Origin: Massilia eurypsychrophila
GTDB taxonomy: Bacteria > Pseudomonadota > Gammaproteobacteria > Burkholderiales > Burkholderiaceae_D
Assembly: GCF_002760655.1 (NCBI RefSeq)
Contig: NZ_PDOC01000010.1
Location: forward strand, 106,641-170,640
Reading direction: 5' to 3'
DNA length: 64,000 bases
The translations under genes and the position numbers were made by a program. The notes below the pieces were generated by a model. It worked only from the letters and a program-made list of their open reading frames with translations, did no database searches and was not told the origin of the DNA. This document shows positions 24,243 to 34,661 of the stretch, one piece after another (the stretch's first letter is position 1; each line of letters opens with the position of its first letter).

Positions 24243-24258
24243 CTGTGGATTTATACAG
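24243..24258. promoter_or_regulatory. LexA (SOS) box 2
   Basis: A second exact CTGT-N8-ACAG (24243-24258), 19 bp from the first. A -10-like TATGCT (24263-24268) follows, so LexA bound here would cover the plus-strand promoter. Confidence 0.78.
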
Positions 24259-24314
24259 TGGTTATGCTATTCTGGAATCTCTGGACCAACACAACTCCAA
24301 CAAGGAAATCCATC

Positions 24315-24527
24315 ATGACCACATTGAACAGCAACTTCGGAATGGAATACGCACCGACACCTTTCATGCTGCGCCTCGGCCGCCGCGAAGTGCTGGTCAC
24401 GCGCGATTTCCGCAAGCGCTACTACGCTGTCAATCCGGTCATCGAGTGCGACACCGGCGTCGAGCCCGGCCACGTTGAAGTGCTGCTGCTGCGCCGCTGG
24501 CTGCTGATCCTGTCGAAGGCGCACTAA
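24315..24527 (+). CDS. Small SOS-type protein of unknown function
   Basis: 70 aa. No signal peptide, transmembrane segment or recognised domain; it is basic (RLGRREVLVTRDFRKRYY) with a hydrophobic C-terminus (VEVLLLRRWLLILSKAH). AAGGAAATCC precedes the ATG at 24315. Two exact tandem LexA boxes 57-91 bp upstream strongly suggest induction by DNA damage. It could be a small checkpoint, toxin or repair-accessory protein; nothing in the sequence decides this. Confidence 0.65.
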   Translation: MTTLNSNFGMEYAPTPFMLRLGRREVLVTRDFRKRYYAVNPVIECDTGVEPGHVEVLLLRRWLLILSKAH

Positions 24528-24695
24528 CATACCGCCGGGGTTAGCTCCGGCCTTGCTTCAGGCGCTAGCTCAGGCCGCGCTGCTGAATTAGCGCAAGGTA
24601 CAGTACAAAAACAGATATCGACAACTGATTTCATTCGTTCCTTTTCGGACGGCACAGTTCTACGCTAGAGCTTCCTCCTCACCGAAAGAAATCAG

Positions 24696-25700
24696 ATGTT
24701 GCGCAAAAAAATAAGCCTGGCATTTGTTCTCGTGCTGTCGGCCCATGCTGCATCGGCTGCCGACATCACCTTGCTCAACGTGTCGTACGATCCGACGCGC
24801 GAGCTGTACCAGGACTTCAACGCCGCGTTTGCCAAGCAGTGGAAAGCGAAGACCGGCGACACCGTCACGGTCAGGCAATCGCACGGCGGCTCGGGCAAAC
24901 AGGCGCGCTCGGTGATCGACGGCCTCGAGGCCGACATCGTCACCCTCGCGCTTGCCTACGACATCGATGCTATCAGCGAACGCGGCCTGCTCGCGCACGA
25001 CTGGCAGAAGCGGCTCAAGCATAATAGCGCGCCGTACACGTCGACCATCGTCTTCCTGGTCCGCAAGGGCAACCCGAAAGGCATCAAGGACTGGAACGAC
25101 CTGGTCAAGCCGGGCATTGCCGTCATCACCCCAAATCCAAAGACGTCCGGCGGCGCCCGCTGGAATCACCTTGCCGCGTGGGGCTACGCGCTGCGCCAAC
25201 CGGGCGCGAGCGAGGCGAGCGCGCGCGACTTCATCGGCAAGCTGTATCGCAACGTGCCGGTGCTCGACTCCGGCGCGCGCGGCGCCACCACCACCTTCGT
25301 CGAGCGCGGCATCGGCGACGTGCTGATCGCGTGGGAGAACGAAGCGCTGCTGGCGATCAAGGAACTCGGTCCCGGCAAGGTCGAGATCGTCGCCCCGTCG
25401 GTCAGCATCCTGGCCGAGCCGCCGGTGGCGGTGGTCGACAAGGTGGCCGACAAGCGCGGCACCCGCAAGGTCGCCGAAGCCTACCTGCAATACCTGTACA
25501 GCGATGAAGGCCAGCAGATCGCCGCGCAGAACCATTACCGTCCGGTGGTCGACAAGTTCGCCAGGAAGTATGCCGATCAATTCCCGAAGGTGAAGCTGTT
25601 TACGATCGATGAAGCGGCCGGCGGCTGGACCAGGGCGCAGAAGGCGCACTTTGCCGACGGCGGCGTGTTCGACCAGATCTACCAGCCGGGCAAAAAGTAA
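24696..25700 (+). CDS. Periplasmic sulfate/thiosulfate-binding protein (Sbp/CysP family)
   Basis: 334 aa with a signal peptide ([15 protein letters not shown] before AD). Family phrases are present: [20 protein letters not shown] at the mature N-terminus, [26 protein letters not shown], and [17 protein letters not shown] with [13 protein letters not shown]. It binds sulfate for the CysUWA ABC transporter, but no permease or ATPase gene is adjacent, so it is an orphan binding protein here. The convergent coiled-coil gene ends 3 bp after its stop. Confidence 0.9.
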   Translation: MLRKKISLAFVLVLSAHAASAADITLLNVSYDPTRELYQDFNAAFAKQWKAKTGDTVTVRQSHGGSGKQARSVIDGLEADIVTLALAYDIDAISERGLLAHDWQKRLKHNSAPYTSTIVFLVRKGNPKGIKDWNDLVKPGIAVITPNPKTSGGARWNHLAAWGYALRQPGASEASARDFIGKLYRNVPVLDSGARGATTTFVERGIGDVLIAWENEALLAIKELGPGKVEIVAPSVSILAEPPVAVVDKVADKRGTRKVAEAYLQYLYSDEGQQIAAQNHYRPVVDKFARKYADQFPKVKLFTIDEAAGGWTRAQKAHFADGGVFDQIYQPGKK

Positions 25701-25703
25701 GCG

Positions 25704-26414
25704 TTAGCGCCAACCCGGGCTAGCTGGCTTCCCGGGTGGCGCCACTTGCTGCTGTGCCTGCGGTACTGCCGCAGTTGCCTGTGACTTCAAGGTCGCGTGC
25801 ACCGAGTAGAACATGCCAAAGTTTATAGTAATCAGCGTCAGTGCGATGCCGAGCATCCAGCCCTTCAGGTTGGACTCGACTGACCTGATGTCGCTGACAA
25901 GCGCGGCCTTCATTTCTGCCATGTCAGCCCGCACTTCTTCCTTTGCCGCTGCCAAGTCTGCCATCGTTGCGAAGCTAGCCTGTGCATTGGCGAGCCTGGC
26001 CAAATCACTTTTCACGCTGGCGAATTCGTCGAACATTTTTGTTTGCAGTTGCGATATGTCCGCGCGCAACTGCGTTACGTCCGCGCGCAAGTTCGTTACG
26101 TCCGCGCGCAAGTTCGTTACGTCCTCGCGCAAGTTCGTGGCGTCCTGGCGCAACTGCGAAACATCTTTGCGCAATTCCGCTACCTCTATCTCAAGATGCA
26201 TCACGCGTTTCTGGAGATCGAAGAGGTCTTCACGCAACTGCGATATGTCGTGCCGCAACTGCGCGATGTCGCCCTTTACCACCGCCAGTTCGATCTCAAT
26301 GCGCGCGGTGCGAGCGTTAAGCTCTGCGGCGCTCGCTCGCTCCTGCCTGAGCACGGCAAGCTCGGATTTGATACTGATGACGTCCTTTTCAAGGACAGCG
26401 AGTCGATCCTCCAT
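25704..26414 (-). CDS. Repeat-built coiled-coil protein with C-terminal membrane anchor
   Basis: 236 aa. Residues 1-185 are an almost continuous coiled coil. The middle consists of exact heptads (LRADVTN, LREDVTN, LRQDATN) encoded by 21-bp tandem DNA repeats (26040-26186). A transmembrane helix lies near 188-208 (MLGIALTLITINFGMFYSV), then a Gln/Pro-rich tail. It resembles DUF1640/coiled-coil membrane proteins in plan, but I assign no function. It is probably a membrane-tethered rod whose length can change by repeat slippage without a frameshift. Confidence 0.75.
   Translation of the reverse strand: MEDRLAVLEKDVISIKSELAVLRQERASAAELNARTARIEIELAVVKGDIAQLRHDISQLREDLFDLQKRVMHLEIEVAELRKDVSQLRQDATNLREDVTNLRADVTNLRADVTQLRADISQLQTKMFDEFASVKSDLARLANAQASFATMADLAAAKEEVRADMAEMKAALVSDIRSVESNLKGWMLGIALTLITINFGMFYSVHATLKSQATAAVPQAQQQVAPPGKPASPGWR
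26040..26186 (-). repeat. 21-bp tandem repeats inside the coiled-coil gene
   Basis: About seven units of 21 bp; units 26082-26102 and 26103-26123 are identical and the flanking ones diverge. Each unit encodes one heptad. Confidence 0.85.
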
Positions 26415-26600
26415 CCCTTTTAGACCTGCCGCGGCAGCGAAACGTTCGTAGCCCAGCCTGCCGATTGACGCTGGTCAGCAACGTCTTGTTTGTCCTGAAC
26501 AGAACGGCGGGCAACGAGTCGCCAATCCGGTTATCATCATGACACCGCGCCGCCGTTGCGCGTATTGCCAAGCCAACTACCTGCCCAGGAGACCGACGTA

Positions 26601-27488
26601 ATGACACGATTGACTGCCAACGACTTTGATCCGGAAGTGATGAAATTGTTCGACCAGTATGTACACGGCCAGCTCGACCGTCGTGGTTTCCTGAACCAGG
26701 CCGGCCGTTACGCCGTCGGCGGCGCCACCGCGGCAACCCTGCTGAGCGCGTTGTCGCCGAGTTTTGCCGCGCAGATGGTCGCGCCGACCGATACTCGCAT
26801 CACCGCCACTTTCGTCGAAGTGCCGTCGCCACAAGGTTACGGCACCCTGCGAGGCTACCTGGTGCAGCCGGTCAACGCCAAGGGCAAGCTGCCGACGGTG
26901 CTGGTGGTGCATGAAAACCGCGGCCTCAATCCGCACATCGAAGACGTCGCGCGCCGTGTCGCGCTCGAGGGCTTCGTCGCGTTCGCCCCCGATGCACTGT
27001 TTCCGCTGGGTGGCTATCCGGGCGACGAAGACAAGGCGCGCGCGCTGTTCGCCAAGCTCGACCAGACCAAGACGCGCGCCGATTTCGTCGCCGCGGCGCA
27101 GTACCTGAAAGCGCATCCAAAGGGAACGGGGAAAGTCGGCGTGGTGGGATTTTGCTACGGCGGCGGCATTGCCAACTACCTGCCGACAGTCATGCCTGAC
27201 TTGAACGCGGCGGTGGCCTTCTACGGCGCACAGCCGCCGGCAGCGGAAGTGCCGAAGATCAAAACACCGATGCAGATTCACGACGCCGAAAAGGACGAGC
27301 GGATCCGCGCCGGCTGGCCGGCCTATGAGGCGGCGCTGAAGGCAGCCGGTACGCAGTACCAGTATTTCCTCTACCCTGGTACCGAGCACGGCTTCAACAA
27401 CGACACCACGCCGCGCTACGACGAGGCCGCCGCCAGGCTCGCCTGGCAGCGGACCATCGAGTTCTTTAAGACCCGCCTCGGCGCGTAA
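26601..27488 (+). CDS. Dienelactone hydrolase family protein with Tat signal
   Basis: 295 aa. The N-terminal region has a twin-arginine motif (DRRGFLNQAGRYAVGG) followed by a hydrophobic stretch to ~57, so it is probably exported folded by Tat. The alpha/beta-hydrolase triad is visible: nucleophile Cys185 (GFCYGGG), Asp232 (HDAEKDERI) and His263 (EHGF). Cys rather than Ser is characteristic of dienelactone hydrolases (COG0412, YghX-like). The substrate is unknown. AGGAGACC lies upstream of the ATG at 26601. Its 3' end overlaps the convergent acidic-protein gene by 23 bp. Confidence 0.87.
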   Translation: MTRLTANDFDPEVMKLFDQYVHGQLDRRGFLNQAGRYAVGGATAATLLSALSPSFAAQMVAPTDTRITATFVEVPSPQGYGTLRGYLVQPVNAKGKLPTVLVVHENRGLNPHIEDVARRVALEGFVAFAPDALFPLGGYPGDEDKARALFAKLDQTKTRADFVAAAQYLKAHPKGTGKVGVVGFCYGGGIANYLPTVMPDLNAAVAFYGAQPPAAEVPKIKTPMQIHDAEKDERIRAGWPAYEAALKAAGTQYQYFLYPGTEHGFNNDTTPRYDEAAARLAWQRTIEFFKTRLGA

Positions 27489-27909
27489 CTTTCTGCGGCG
27501 GCAAGGTCGACAGGAAGTCGACGTCGTCGTCGTCGAGCGGGGTATCGGGCATCGACACGATCTGGTCGGTGTCGATGTCGGCGCCGTCGCGCACCGACGT
27601 GTCGCGCCCGGCGCTGGCGCGTTCGCCGGTGCCGCCTGAATCGCTGTCGCTGTCGAGATTGGCGTCGCCGATGTCGGGGCCGGCGCCTTGACCGCCGCGT
27701 GCCGAATCGAAGTCGGACGTGGTGCCGCGGTCGAGGTCGAGCAGCTCGTCGTCGCCTACCCCCAGGCGCAGGCCCGGTCCGCCGACCACATCGCTGCCGG
27801 TGTCGGACGTGTCGCTCGGCCCGAGCGCGTCGATGCCGTGGCCTTTGCCCAGACTGCGGTCTGGTGCTTCCGGAAAGTTGTCCGGATCAAGGGTGCTGCT
27901 ACCGCTCAT
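27466..27909 (-). CDS. Acidic, disordered Gly/Asp/Ser-rich protein
   Basis: 147 aa with no hydrophobic core. It is very rich in Asp, Gly, Ser and Thr (DSDSDSGGTGERAS, LDDDDVDFL) and probably intrinsically disordered. No family recognised. GGGAG lies before the ATG. It is downstream of the response-regulator gene on the same strand, and its last 23 bp overlap the convergent hydrolase gene. Confidence 0.6.
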   Translation of the reverse strand: MSGSSTLDPDNFPEAPDRSLGKGHGIDALGPSDTSDTGSDVVGGPGLRLGVGDDELLDLDRGTTSDFDSARGGQGAGPDIGDANLDSDSDSGGTGERASAGRDTSVRDGADIDTDQIVSMPDTPLDDDDVDFLSTLPPQKVTRRGGS

Positions 27910-27962
27910 GTCATCTCCCGACAGGTTGTTAGTTCATGTGGGGAGCATAACGAATTTCTTTC

Positions 27963-28784
27963 CTAGGCGGCGCGCCGCATGCGCTCCGTCACGTCCATCC
28001 CCACACCGCGGAAACCCGTGAAGCGGCTGCTGGCGTCGAACATCGGCTCGCCGCTGACCTGGAAATACTGGACGCTGCCGTCCGTGTGGGTACGGCTGTA
28101 GATCAGGTCGAGGAAAGGCCGCCGGTTGGCGATGTTGTCGTCGAGGACGGCGCGCTCTTCGACGTTCCAGCCGGCGCCGGCGTCGGCGGCGCCGCCGTCA
28201 AGGCCGATGCCAAGCATCTCGCGCACCGGACCGGAGCACTGGGTCAGCTTGCCGGCGGCATCCTGCTCCCAGTACCAGTCGGACGACAGCTCGGTAAAGC
28301 GCTGGAAGCGCGCTTCGCTTTCGCGCAGCTCGGCGGTGCGCTCGAGCACGGTCTGCTCGAGGACCTTGTTGTAGTTGTCTAGCTTGCGGTACAGCAGCCG
28401 CACTTCGAGCATGTTGTGGATGCGCGTCTGCACTTCGACCAGGTCGAACGGCTTGCTGACGAAGTCCTTGGCGCCGGCCTTCAGCGCCCGCAGCTTGTGG
28501 CCGGGCTGGGCGGTAATGACCAGCACCGGCAGGTAGCCGCCGGTCTCGATTTCCTTCAGCGCCTCGATGACCTGGAAGCCGTCCATCTCCGGCATCTGCA
28601 AGTCGAGCAGGATCAGGTCGTAGCGGTTGGCGCGGTGCAGCTCGAGCACCTCGCGCGGATTTTGCGTGCTCGAGATGTTGGTGTAGCCGACGTTGCGCAA
28701 CACCTGGTCGAGCAGCATCACGTTCGCCTCCATGTCGTCGACGATGAGGACGCTGGCGTTGAGTATTTCGGAAGCTTCAAGCAT
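27963..28784 (-). CDS. Response regulator with C-terminal PAS domain
   Basis: 273 aa. The receiver (~10-128) has acidic DD at 17-18, phospho-acceptor Asp in LILLDLQMPEMDG and Lys in FVSKPFD. A linker helix (LDNYNKVLEQTVLERTAEL) joins a PAS/PAC domain (~155-270; RFTELSSDWYWEQDAAGKL to FRGVGMDVTER). There is no output domain, so it probably acts by protein contact. It lies 33 bp after the frameshifted hybrid kinase and is its likely partner. Confidence 0.85.
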   Translation of the reverse strand: MLEASEILNASVLIVDDMEANVMLLDQVLRNVGYTNISSTQNPREVLELHRANRYDLILLDLQMPEMDGFQVIEALKEIETGGYLPVLVITAQPGHKLRALKAGAKDFVSKPFDLVEVQTRIHNMLEVRLLYRKLDNYNKVLEQTVLERTAELRESEARFQRFTELSSDWYWEQDAAGKLTQCSGPVREMLGIGLDGGAADAGAGWNVEERAVLDDNIANRRPFLDLIYSRTHTDGSVQYFQVSGEPMFDASSRFTGFRGVGMDVTERMRRAA

Positions 28785-28817
28785 GATCGTGTCCCAGATA
28801 TTCTATTGTCTTGATGT

Positions 28818-31099
<2,282 letters not shown>

Positions 31100-31169
31100 G
31101 CAATACTTCCAGTGACCTGACACGGAGCGCTAGCCTCGGCTCGACAAGGGGACGGCGAAATCTGCGTCG

Positions 31170-31898
31170 TCAGGCAGCTTGGCGGTGGCGCACGTCCGAC
31201 AACAGGCGCGCGAATTCCTTTTTGACGACGCCGTAGCATTCGCACACATCCTGCTCCAGACCCTTGCGGTCGAGCACGGTGATGTGGCCGCGCCGGTAGC
31301 TGATGTAGCCGTAGCCCTGCAGGCGGCCGGCCGCCTCGGTGACGCCCTCGCGGCGTACGCCGAGCATGTTGGCGATCAGTTCCTGCGTCATCGTCAGTTC
31401 GTTCGAGCTCAGGCGATCGAGCGTGAGCAGCAGCCAGCGGCACAGTTGCTGCTCGACCGTGTGGTGGCGGTTGCACACCGCCGTTTGCGACATCTGCGTC
31501 AGCAGCGCCTGGGTGTAGCGCAGCAACAATCGCATCACCGCGCCGGCGCGGTTGAACTCTTCCATCAGGATACTGGCCGGCAGGCGGTAGCCGAAGCCGC
31601 CGGTCTGCACCACGGCGCGGCTGGGCGTGCTGTCGCCGCCCATGAAGGTCGAGATGCCGAGCACGCCTTCATTGCCGACGCCGGCGATCTCTGACGAGCC
31701 GCCGTTCTCGAGCAGGTAGTGCAGCGAGATGATCGCGCTGGTGGGGAAATACACATACTGCACCTTATCGCCCGACTCGTACAAGACGTCGCCGAGCTTC
31801 ATCGGGATCAATTCAAGGTGCGGCGAAAGACGGTCGAAGTCGGCGTCAAGCAATGCTGCCATGAGGTGATTCTGGTTGGGATCTTGCTTACTAGACAT
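31170..31898 (-). CDS. Crp/Fnr-family transcriptional regulator
   Basis: 242 aa from the ATG at 31898. The effector beta-barrel (~25-140) contains GDVLYESGDKVQYVYFPTSAIISL and GNEGVLGIST. It is followed by the dimer helix (TQALLTQMSQTAVCNRHHTVEQQLCRWLL) and a winged HTH with recognition segment MLGVRREGVTEAAGRLQGYGYI. That helix resembles LGVRRVGVTKAA in the regulator at 12801, suggesting similar DNA sites. No FNR-type N-terminal Cys set. A perfect palindromic dyad (32000-32013) and TATATT (31977 to 31972) form its likely promoter, implying autoregulation. Confidence 0.88.
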   Translation of the reverse strand: MSSKQDPNQNHLMAALLDADFDRLSPHLELIPMKLGDVLYESGDKVQYVYFPTSAIISLHYLLENGGSSEIAGVGNEGVLGISTFMGGDSTPSRAVVQTGGFGYRLPASILMEEFNRAGAVMRLLLRYTQALLTQMSQTAVCNRHHTVEQQLCRWLLLTLDRLSSNELTMTQELIANMLGVRREGVTEAAGRLQGYGYISYRRGHITVLDRKGLEQDVCECYGVVKKEFARLLSDVRHRQAA

Positions 31899-31999
31899 TA
31901 CGTGTTCCTGCGTGCTGGCACTGCCAAATGGTTCGGGCCTACAGGGTAACACGCAGCCGCTATGCCTCCCGAATATATTGCAGTTGAGAACCCCTATCC

Positions 32000-32013
32000 G
32001 TTCGGTACCGAAC
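32000..32013 (-). promoter_or_regulatory. Perfect palindromic GTNCG-N4-CGNAC dyad
   Basis: GTTCGGTACCGAAC is fully palindromic. On the minus strand, 22 nt separate it from TATATT (31977 to 31972), the promoter candidate for the Crp/Fnr gene at 31898. Confidence 0.65.
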
Positions 32014-32026
32014 ATAGCTTTTATTT

Positions 32027-32231
32027 GCTGGGGTCAGGTCTGACAATCGGACAAATCGCTGGGGTCAGGTCTGACAATCGGACATTGTCGACGCCACCGA
32101 GCGAACTGAACTGCGGTATTTATTGGAATACGAAAATGATGAGGCAGCCACGTCCGCAAAATTGCGGAACAAATGTCCGAATGTCAGACCTGACCCCAGC
32201 AAAATGTCCGAATGTCAGACCTGACCCCAGC
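32027..32231. repeat. Double inverted/direct repeat element with GGGGTCAG core
   Basis: Two direct copies of a 27-bp unit (GCTGGGGTCAGGTCTGACA then WTCGGACA) lie at 32027-32053 and 32058-32084, at a 31-bp period. Two inverted copies lie at 32174-32200 and 32205-32231, also at 31 bp. Left and right units differ at one base. The ~90 bp between them reads openly in one frame (DATERTELRYLLEYENDEAA) with no start, so it may be a gene remnant. The element fills most of the 344-bp gap between the Crp/Fnr and porin genes. It looks like an intergenic mobile or REP-type repeat, not CRISPR. Confidence 0.75.
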
Positions 32232-32242
32232 ATTTCGGGCTG

Positions 32243-33313
32243 CTAGAACGCGTGGCGCATGCCGACGTTCACCGCCGACGAGCCGCGGCCAAGCGAAGAG
32301 GCGTTGCCGACCGTGTAACCGGCGCCGTTGCGGTTGGTGATGCGCGAGTAAGCAGCGTAGAAGTCGGTGCGGCGCGACATCGCGTAGGTCGCGCCGAAGG
32401 CCATCTGGTTGGCGTCCTGGTTGGCCAGGTCGCGGTCGTTCTTGCGGATGTAGGAAGCGAGCAAGGTGGTGGCGCCGAACGGCAGCGCCATGCCGACGAG
32501 CACGTCGCGGCTGTCGGTCGACGCCGTGTTTGCCATGCCGGCGCCGTACGGATTATCGGGGTTGAACAACGGTGAGCTGCCCCAGCCGCGGCTGGCGCTG
32601 TAGGCGATGTAGGCGGTGGCGATGCCGACCCGCAGGTTGGCCGCAAGGATCGAATTCTTGGCGTCGGTGTTGTTGCCCATCGCCGTCGATGGCGCCACCA
32701 GCGCGACGTTGCGGTTCTGGTGCGCCGCGCGGATCGTCAGCGGCCCGTTCTCGAAGCCGACCGACACGCCCCAGGCGCGGTTGGCGCGGCCGTTGCCGAC
32801 CACCTCGCCGGCGCCGAACGAAGCGGCCGCCGACACGCCGTTCACTTCGGCGCTGTACAGGATGCTGTTGTCGACCCGGCGCCCGCCACTGCCGATCAGG
32901 TTGCTCGCGGTGCCGGCCATGCCGCCCTTGAACGGGTCGCCGACGTCGGTCAGCGCTTCATATTCGAGATTGTGGTGACGCCCGACGGTGACGGTGCCGG
33001 CTTTGCCGCTGACGCCCACATACGCCTGGCGGCCGAACAGCTGGCCGTCCTGGCCGGAGCGGCCGGTGTCGAGCTGCAGGCCTGCTTCGAGCGCGTACAC
33101 GGCCGACAGGCTGCCGCCGAGCGACTCGCTGCCGCGCACCCCGAGGCGCGATTCGGCAGCGACACCGCCATCGACGCGGGCGCCGCAGTTGTGGCAGCCG
33201 CGCTCGCTGACGAGGCCGCCGTCGACGACGCCGTAGACTGTGCTCGCACCTTGCGCCAGGGCGCTGCCAACGCTTGCGCCAAGCAGCGCGAGCACACAGG
33301 CAGTTCGTTTCAT
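32243..33313 (-). CDS. Gram-negative trimeric porin
   Basis: 356 aa with a signal peptide (ACVLALLGASVGSALA before QG). The mature N-terminus STVYGVVDGGLV and the C-terminal VNVGMRHAF, ending in Phe, are typical of the 16-strand betaproteobacterial porin family (OmpC/Porin_4). RLGVRGSESLGGSLSAVYALE and GRQAYVGVSGKAGTVTVGR are also family phrases. It forms outer-membrane diffusion pores. GGAG lies upstream of the ATG at 33313. The repeat element ends 11 bp beyond its stop. Confidence 0.92.
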   Translation of the reverse strand: MKRTACVLALLGASVGSALAQGASTVYGVVDGGLVSERGCHNCGARVDGGVAAESRLGVRGSESLGGSLSAVYALEAGLQLDTGRSGQDGQLFGRQAYVGVSGKAGTVTVGRHHNLEYEALTDVGDPFKGGMAGTASNLIGSGGRRVDNSILYSAEVNGVSAAASFGAGEVVGNGRANRAWGVSVGFENGPLTIRAAHQNRNVALVAPSTAMGNNTDAKNSILAANLRVGIATAYIAYSASRGWGSSPLFNPDNPYGAGMANTASTDSRDVLVGMALPFGATTLLASYIRKNDRDLANQDANQMAFGATYAMSRRTDFYAAYSRITNRNGAGYTVGNASSLGRGSSAVNVGMRHAF

Positions 33314-33468
33314 AAGCGGGCTCCAAAGCGGGTGACGTTGCACAATGACTACGTTATCCGCTTTTATTGTCTGCCGATCTGTCGGCTATCCCACATAGCA
33401 GGCTCAACATTTCCCGCCTTTTTGTGGGTCTGCTCCGACATTACACTTATTCGTTACCCGATGGAAAA

Positions 33469-34608
33469 TTAAATTGCCGGCTGTGAACGTGGCAAGCGCA
33501 CCGTAAAGGTGGTGCCGGAGGCGTCGCTGGAACTGACGACGATGCTGCCGCCGTGAGCGATGGCAATTTCGCGGGCAATAAACAGGCCAAGTCCGAGGCT
33601 GGTGCGCGGACGCTCGTCGCCGCTTTCGGCCGGCAGCTGGATCAGCGGGCGGAAAATCGATTGCAGCGAGGCCGGCGGAATCGTTTCGCCGCGGTTATTG
33701 ACTTCGATGGTGACGGTGTCGACGTCGGCGCGCGCGCGCACCGTCACCGGCGTGTCCTTGCCGCCGTACTGGGCGGCGTTGACCAGCAGGTTGGTGGAAA
33801 GCTGGTGCAGGCGCACGGCGTCGAACACCCCCGTCAGGTCGCCCGTCAGTTCGACGTCGAACTGGCTGCCGGGATGGGTCGCGCTGGCGTCTTCGACGGC
33901 GGCGTGGAAAATTTCGCGCACATCGGCCGCGCCTGGAATGGTCGGCATGCCGGCGCCGAGCTGGGTGCGGGTATAGCCGATCAGGTCGTCGACCATCAAG
34001 GTCATCAGGCGCGACGCGCGCTCGACCCGCAGCCCGATCGGTCCCACCTGGGAGGCCGGTGTCTGTTCGCTGGTGAGCAACTGGCCGGCCATCGACAGCG
34101 TCGACAGCGGCGCGCGCAGGTCGTGCCCGAGCACGGCGAGAAACAGTTCGCGGGTATGGTCGGCGCGCGCCGAATACGTCACCACCGATTCGGCCAGCGC
34201 CTGGTCGATCGCCTCGTTAAAGCGCACCATGTCGTTGGTGGTGCTGGCCGACATGGCGCTCACCTGCGGCAGCCACAGGCGCAAGACGGTGGCGCGCAGG
34301 GCGCGAAATTCGGCGCTCAGCTGGATCAGCGAAAAATTGCTGTCGTGACGCAGCGCGCCGTGGATCGACGCCGCGCTTTCGATAGTGGCGTCATCGTCCG
34401 GCGCCCGCCCCTGCGACTTTTCGAGCTGCTCGGCCGGATTCTGGCGGGTGGCGATGTCGAGCGCGATGGCCTGCAGGATCCCCTTCGCGTGGTCGCGCAG
34501 CGCCAGCGCCGTCATCTGGCTGGCGGCAGGCTCGAGCGTGCCGGCAAACGCTTCCCATTCCGACAGGATGGTATCCATGTGGTCGGTGATAAAGGCTGTC
34601 AGTGTCAT
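33469..34608 (-). CDS. Soluble sensor histidine kinase (RsbRD_N-like N-terminus)
   Basis: 379 aa from the ATG at 34608 (an in-frame ATG at 34635 is possible). Residues ~1-140 are helical and resemble RsbRD_N/globin-like sensor regions (ITDHMDTILSEWEAFAGTL). HisKA has LAVLGHDLRAPLSTL (phospho-His). The HATPase has LLVNAAQYG and TSLGLGLFIAREIA; the usual N-box Asn is kept, but the G1 DxGxG reads NNRGETI, a weakened version. No membrane segment. It is 53 bp after the 960-aa hybrid kinase on the same strand. Confidence 0.82.
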   Translation of the reverse strand: MTLTAFITDHMDTILSEWEAFAGTLEPAASQMTALALRDHAKGILQAIALDIATRQNPAEQLEKSQGRAPDDDATIESAASIHGALRHDSNFSLIQLSAEFRALRATVLRLWLPQVSAMSASTTNDMVRFNEAIDQALAESVVTYSARADHTRELFLAVLGHDLRAPLSTLSMAGQLLTSEQTPASQVGPIGLRVERASRLMTLMVDDLIGYTRTQLGAGMPTIPGAADVREIFHAAVEDASATHPGSQFDVELTGDLTGVFDAVRLHQLSTNLLVNAAQYGGKDTPVTVRARADVDTVTIEVNNRGETIPPASLQSIFRPLIQLPAESGDERPRTSLGLGLFIAREIAIAHGGSIVVSSSDASGTTFTVRLPRSQPAI

Positions 34609-34661
34609 GCGCGCTTTCGTGGAGGAGTGGCGCATTGTATGCCTAAATCAATTGTCGGCAA

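Noticed and set aside
26040..26186. Possible CRISPR or minisatellite
   Set aside because: The repeats are in frame within a coiled-coil gene and lack unique spacers.
32027..32231. Possible CRISPR array
   Set aside because: Only two units per arm, inverted relative to each other, with 4-bp gaps instead of spacers and no cas genes.
31962..32246. A 94-codon open frame over the repeat element
   Set aside because: Most of it is made of the GGGGTCAG repeat units and it has no ribosome site; treated as repeat DNA.
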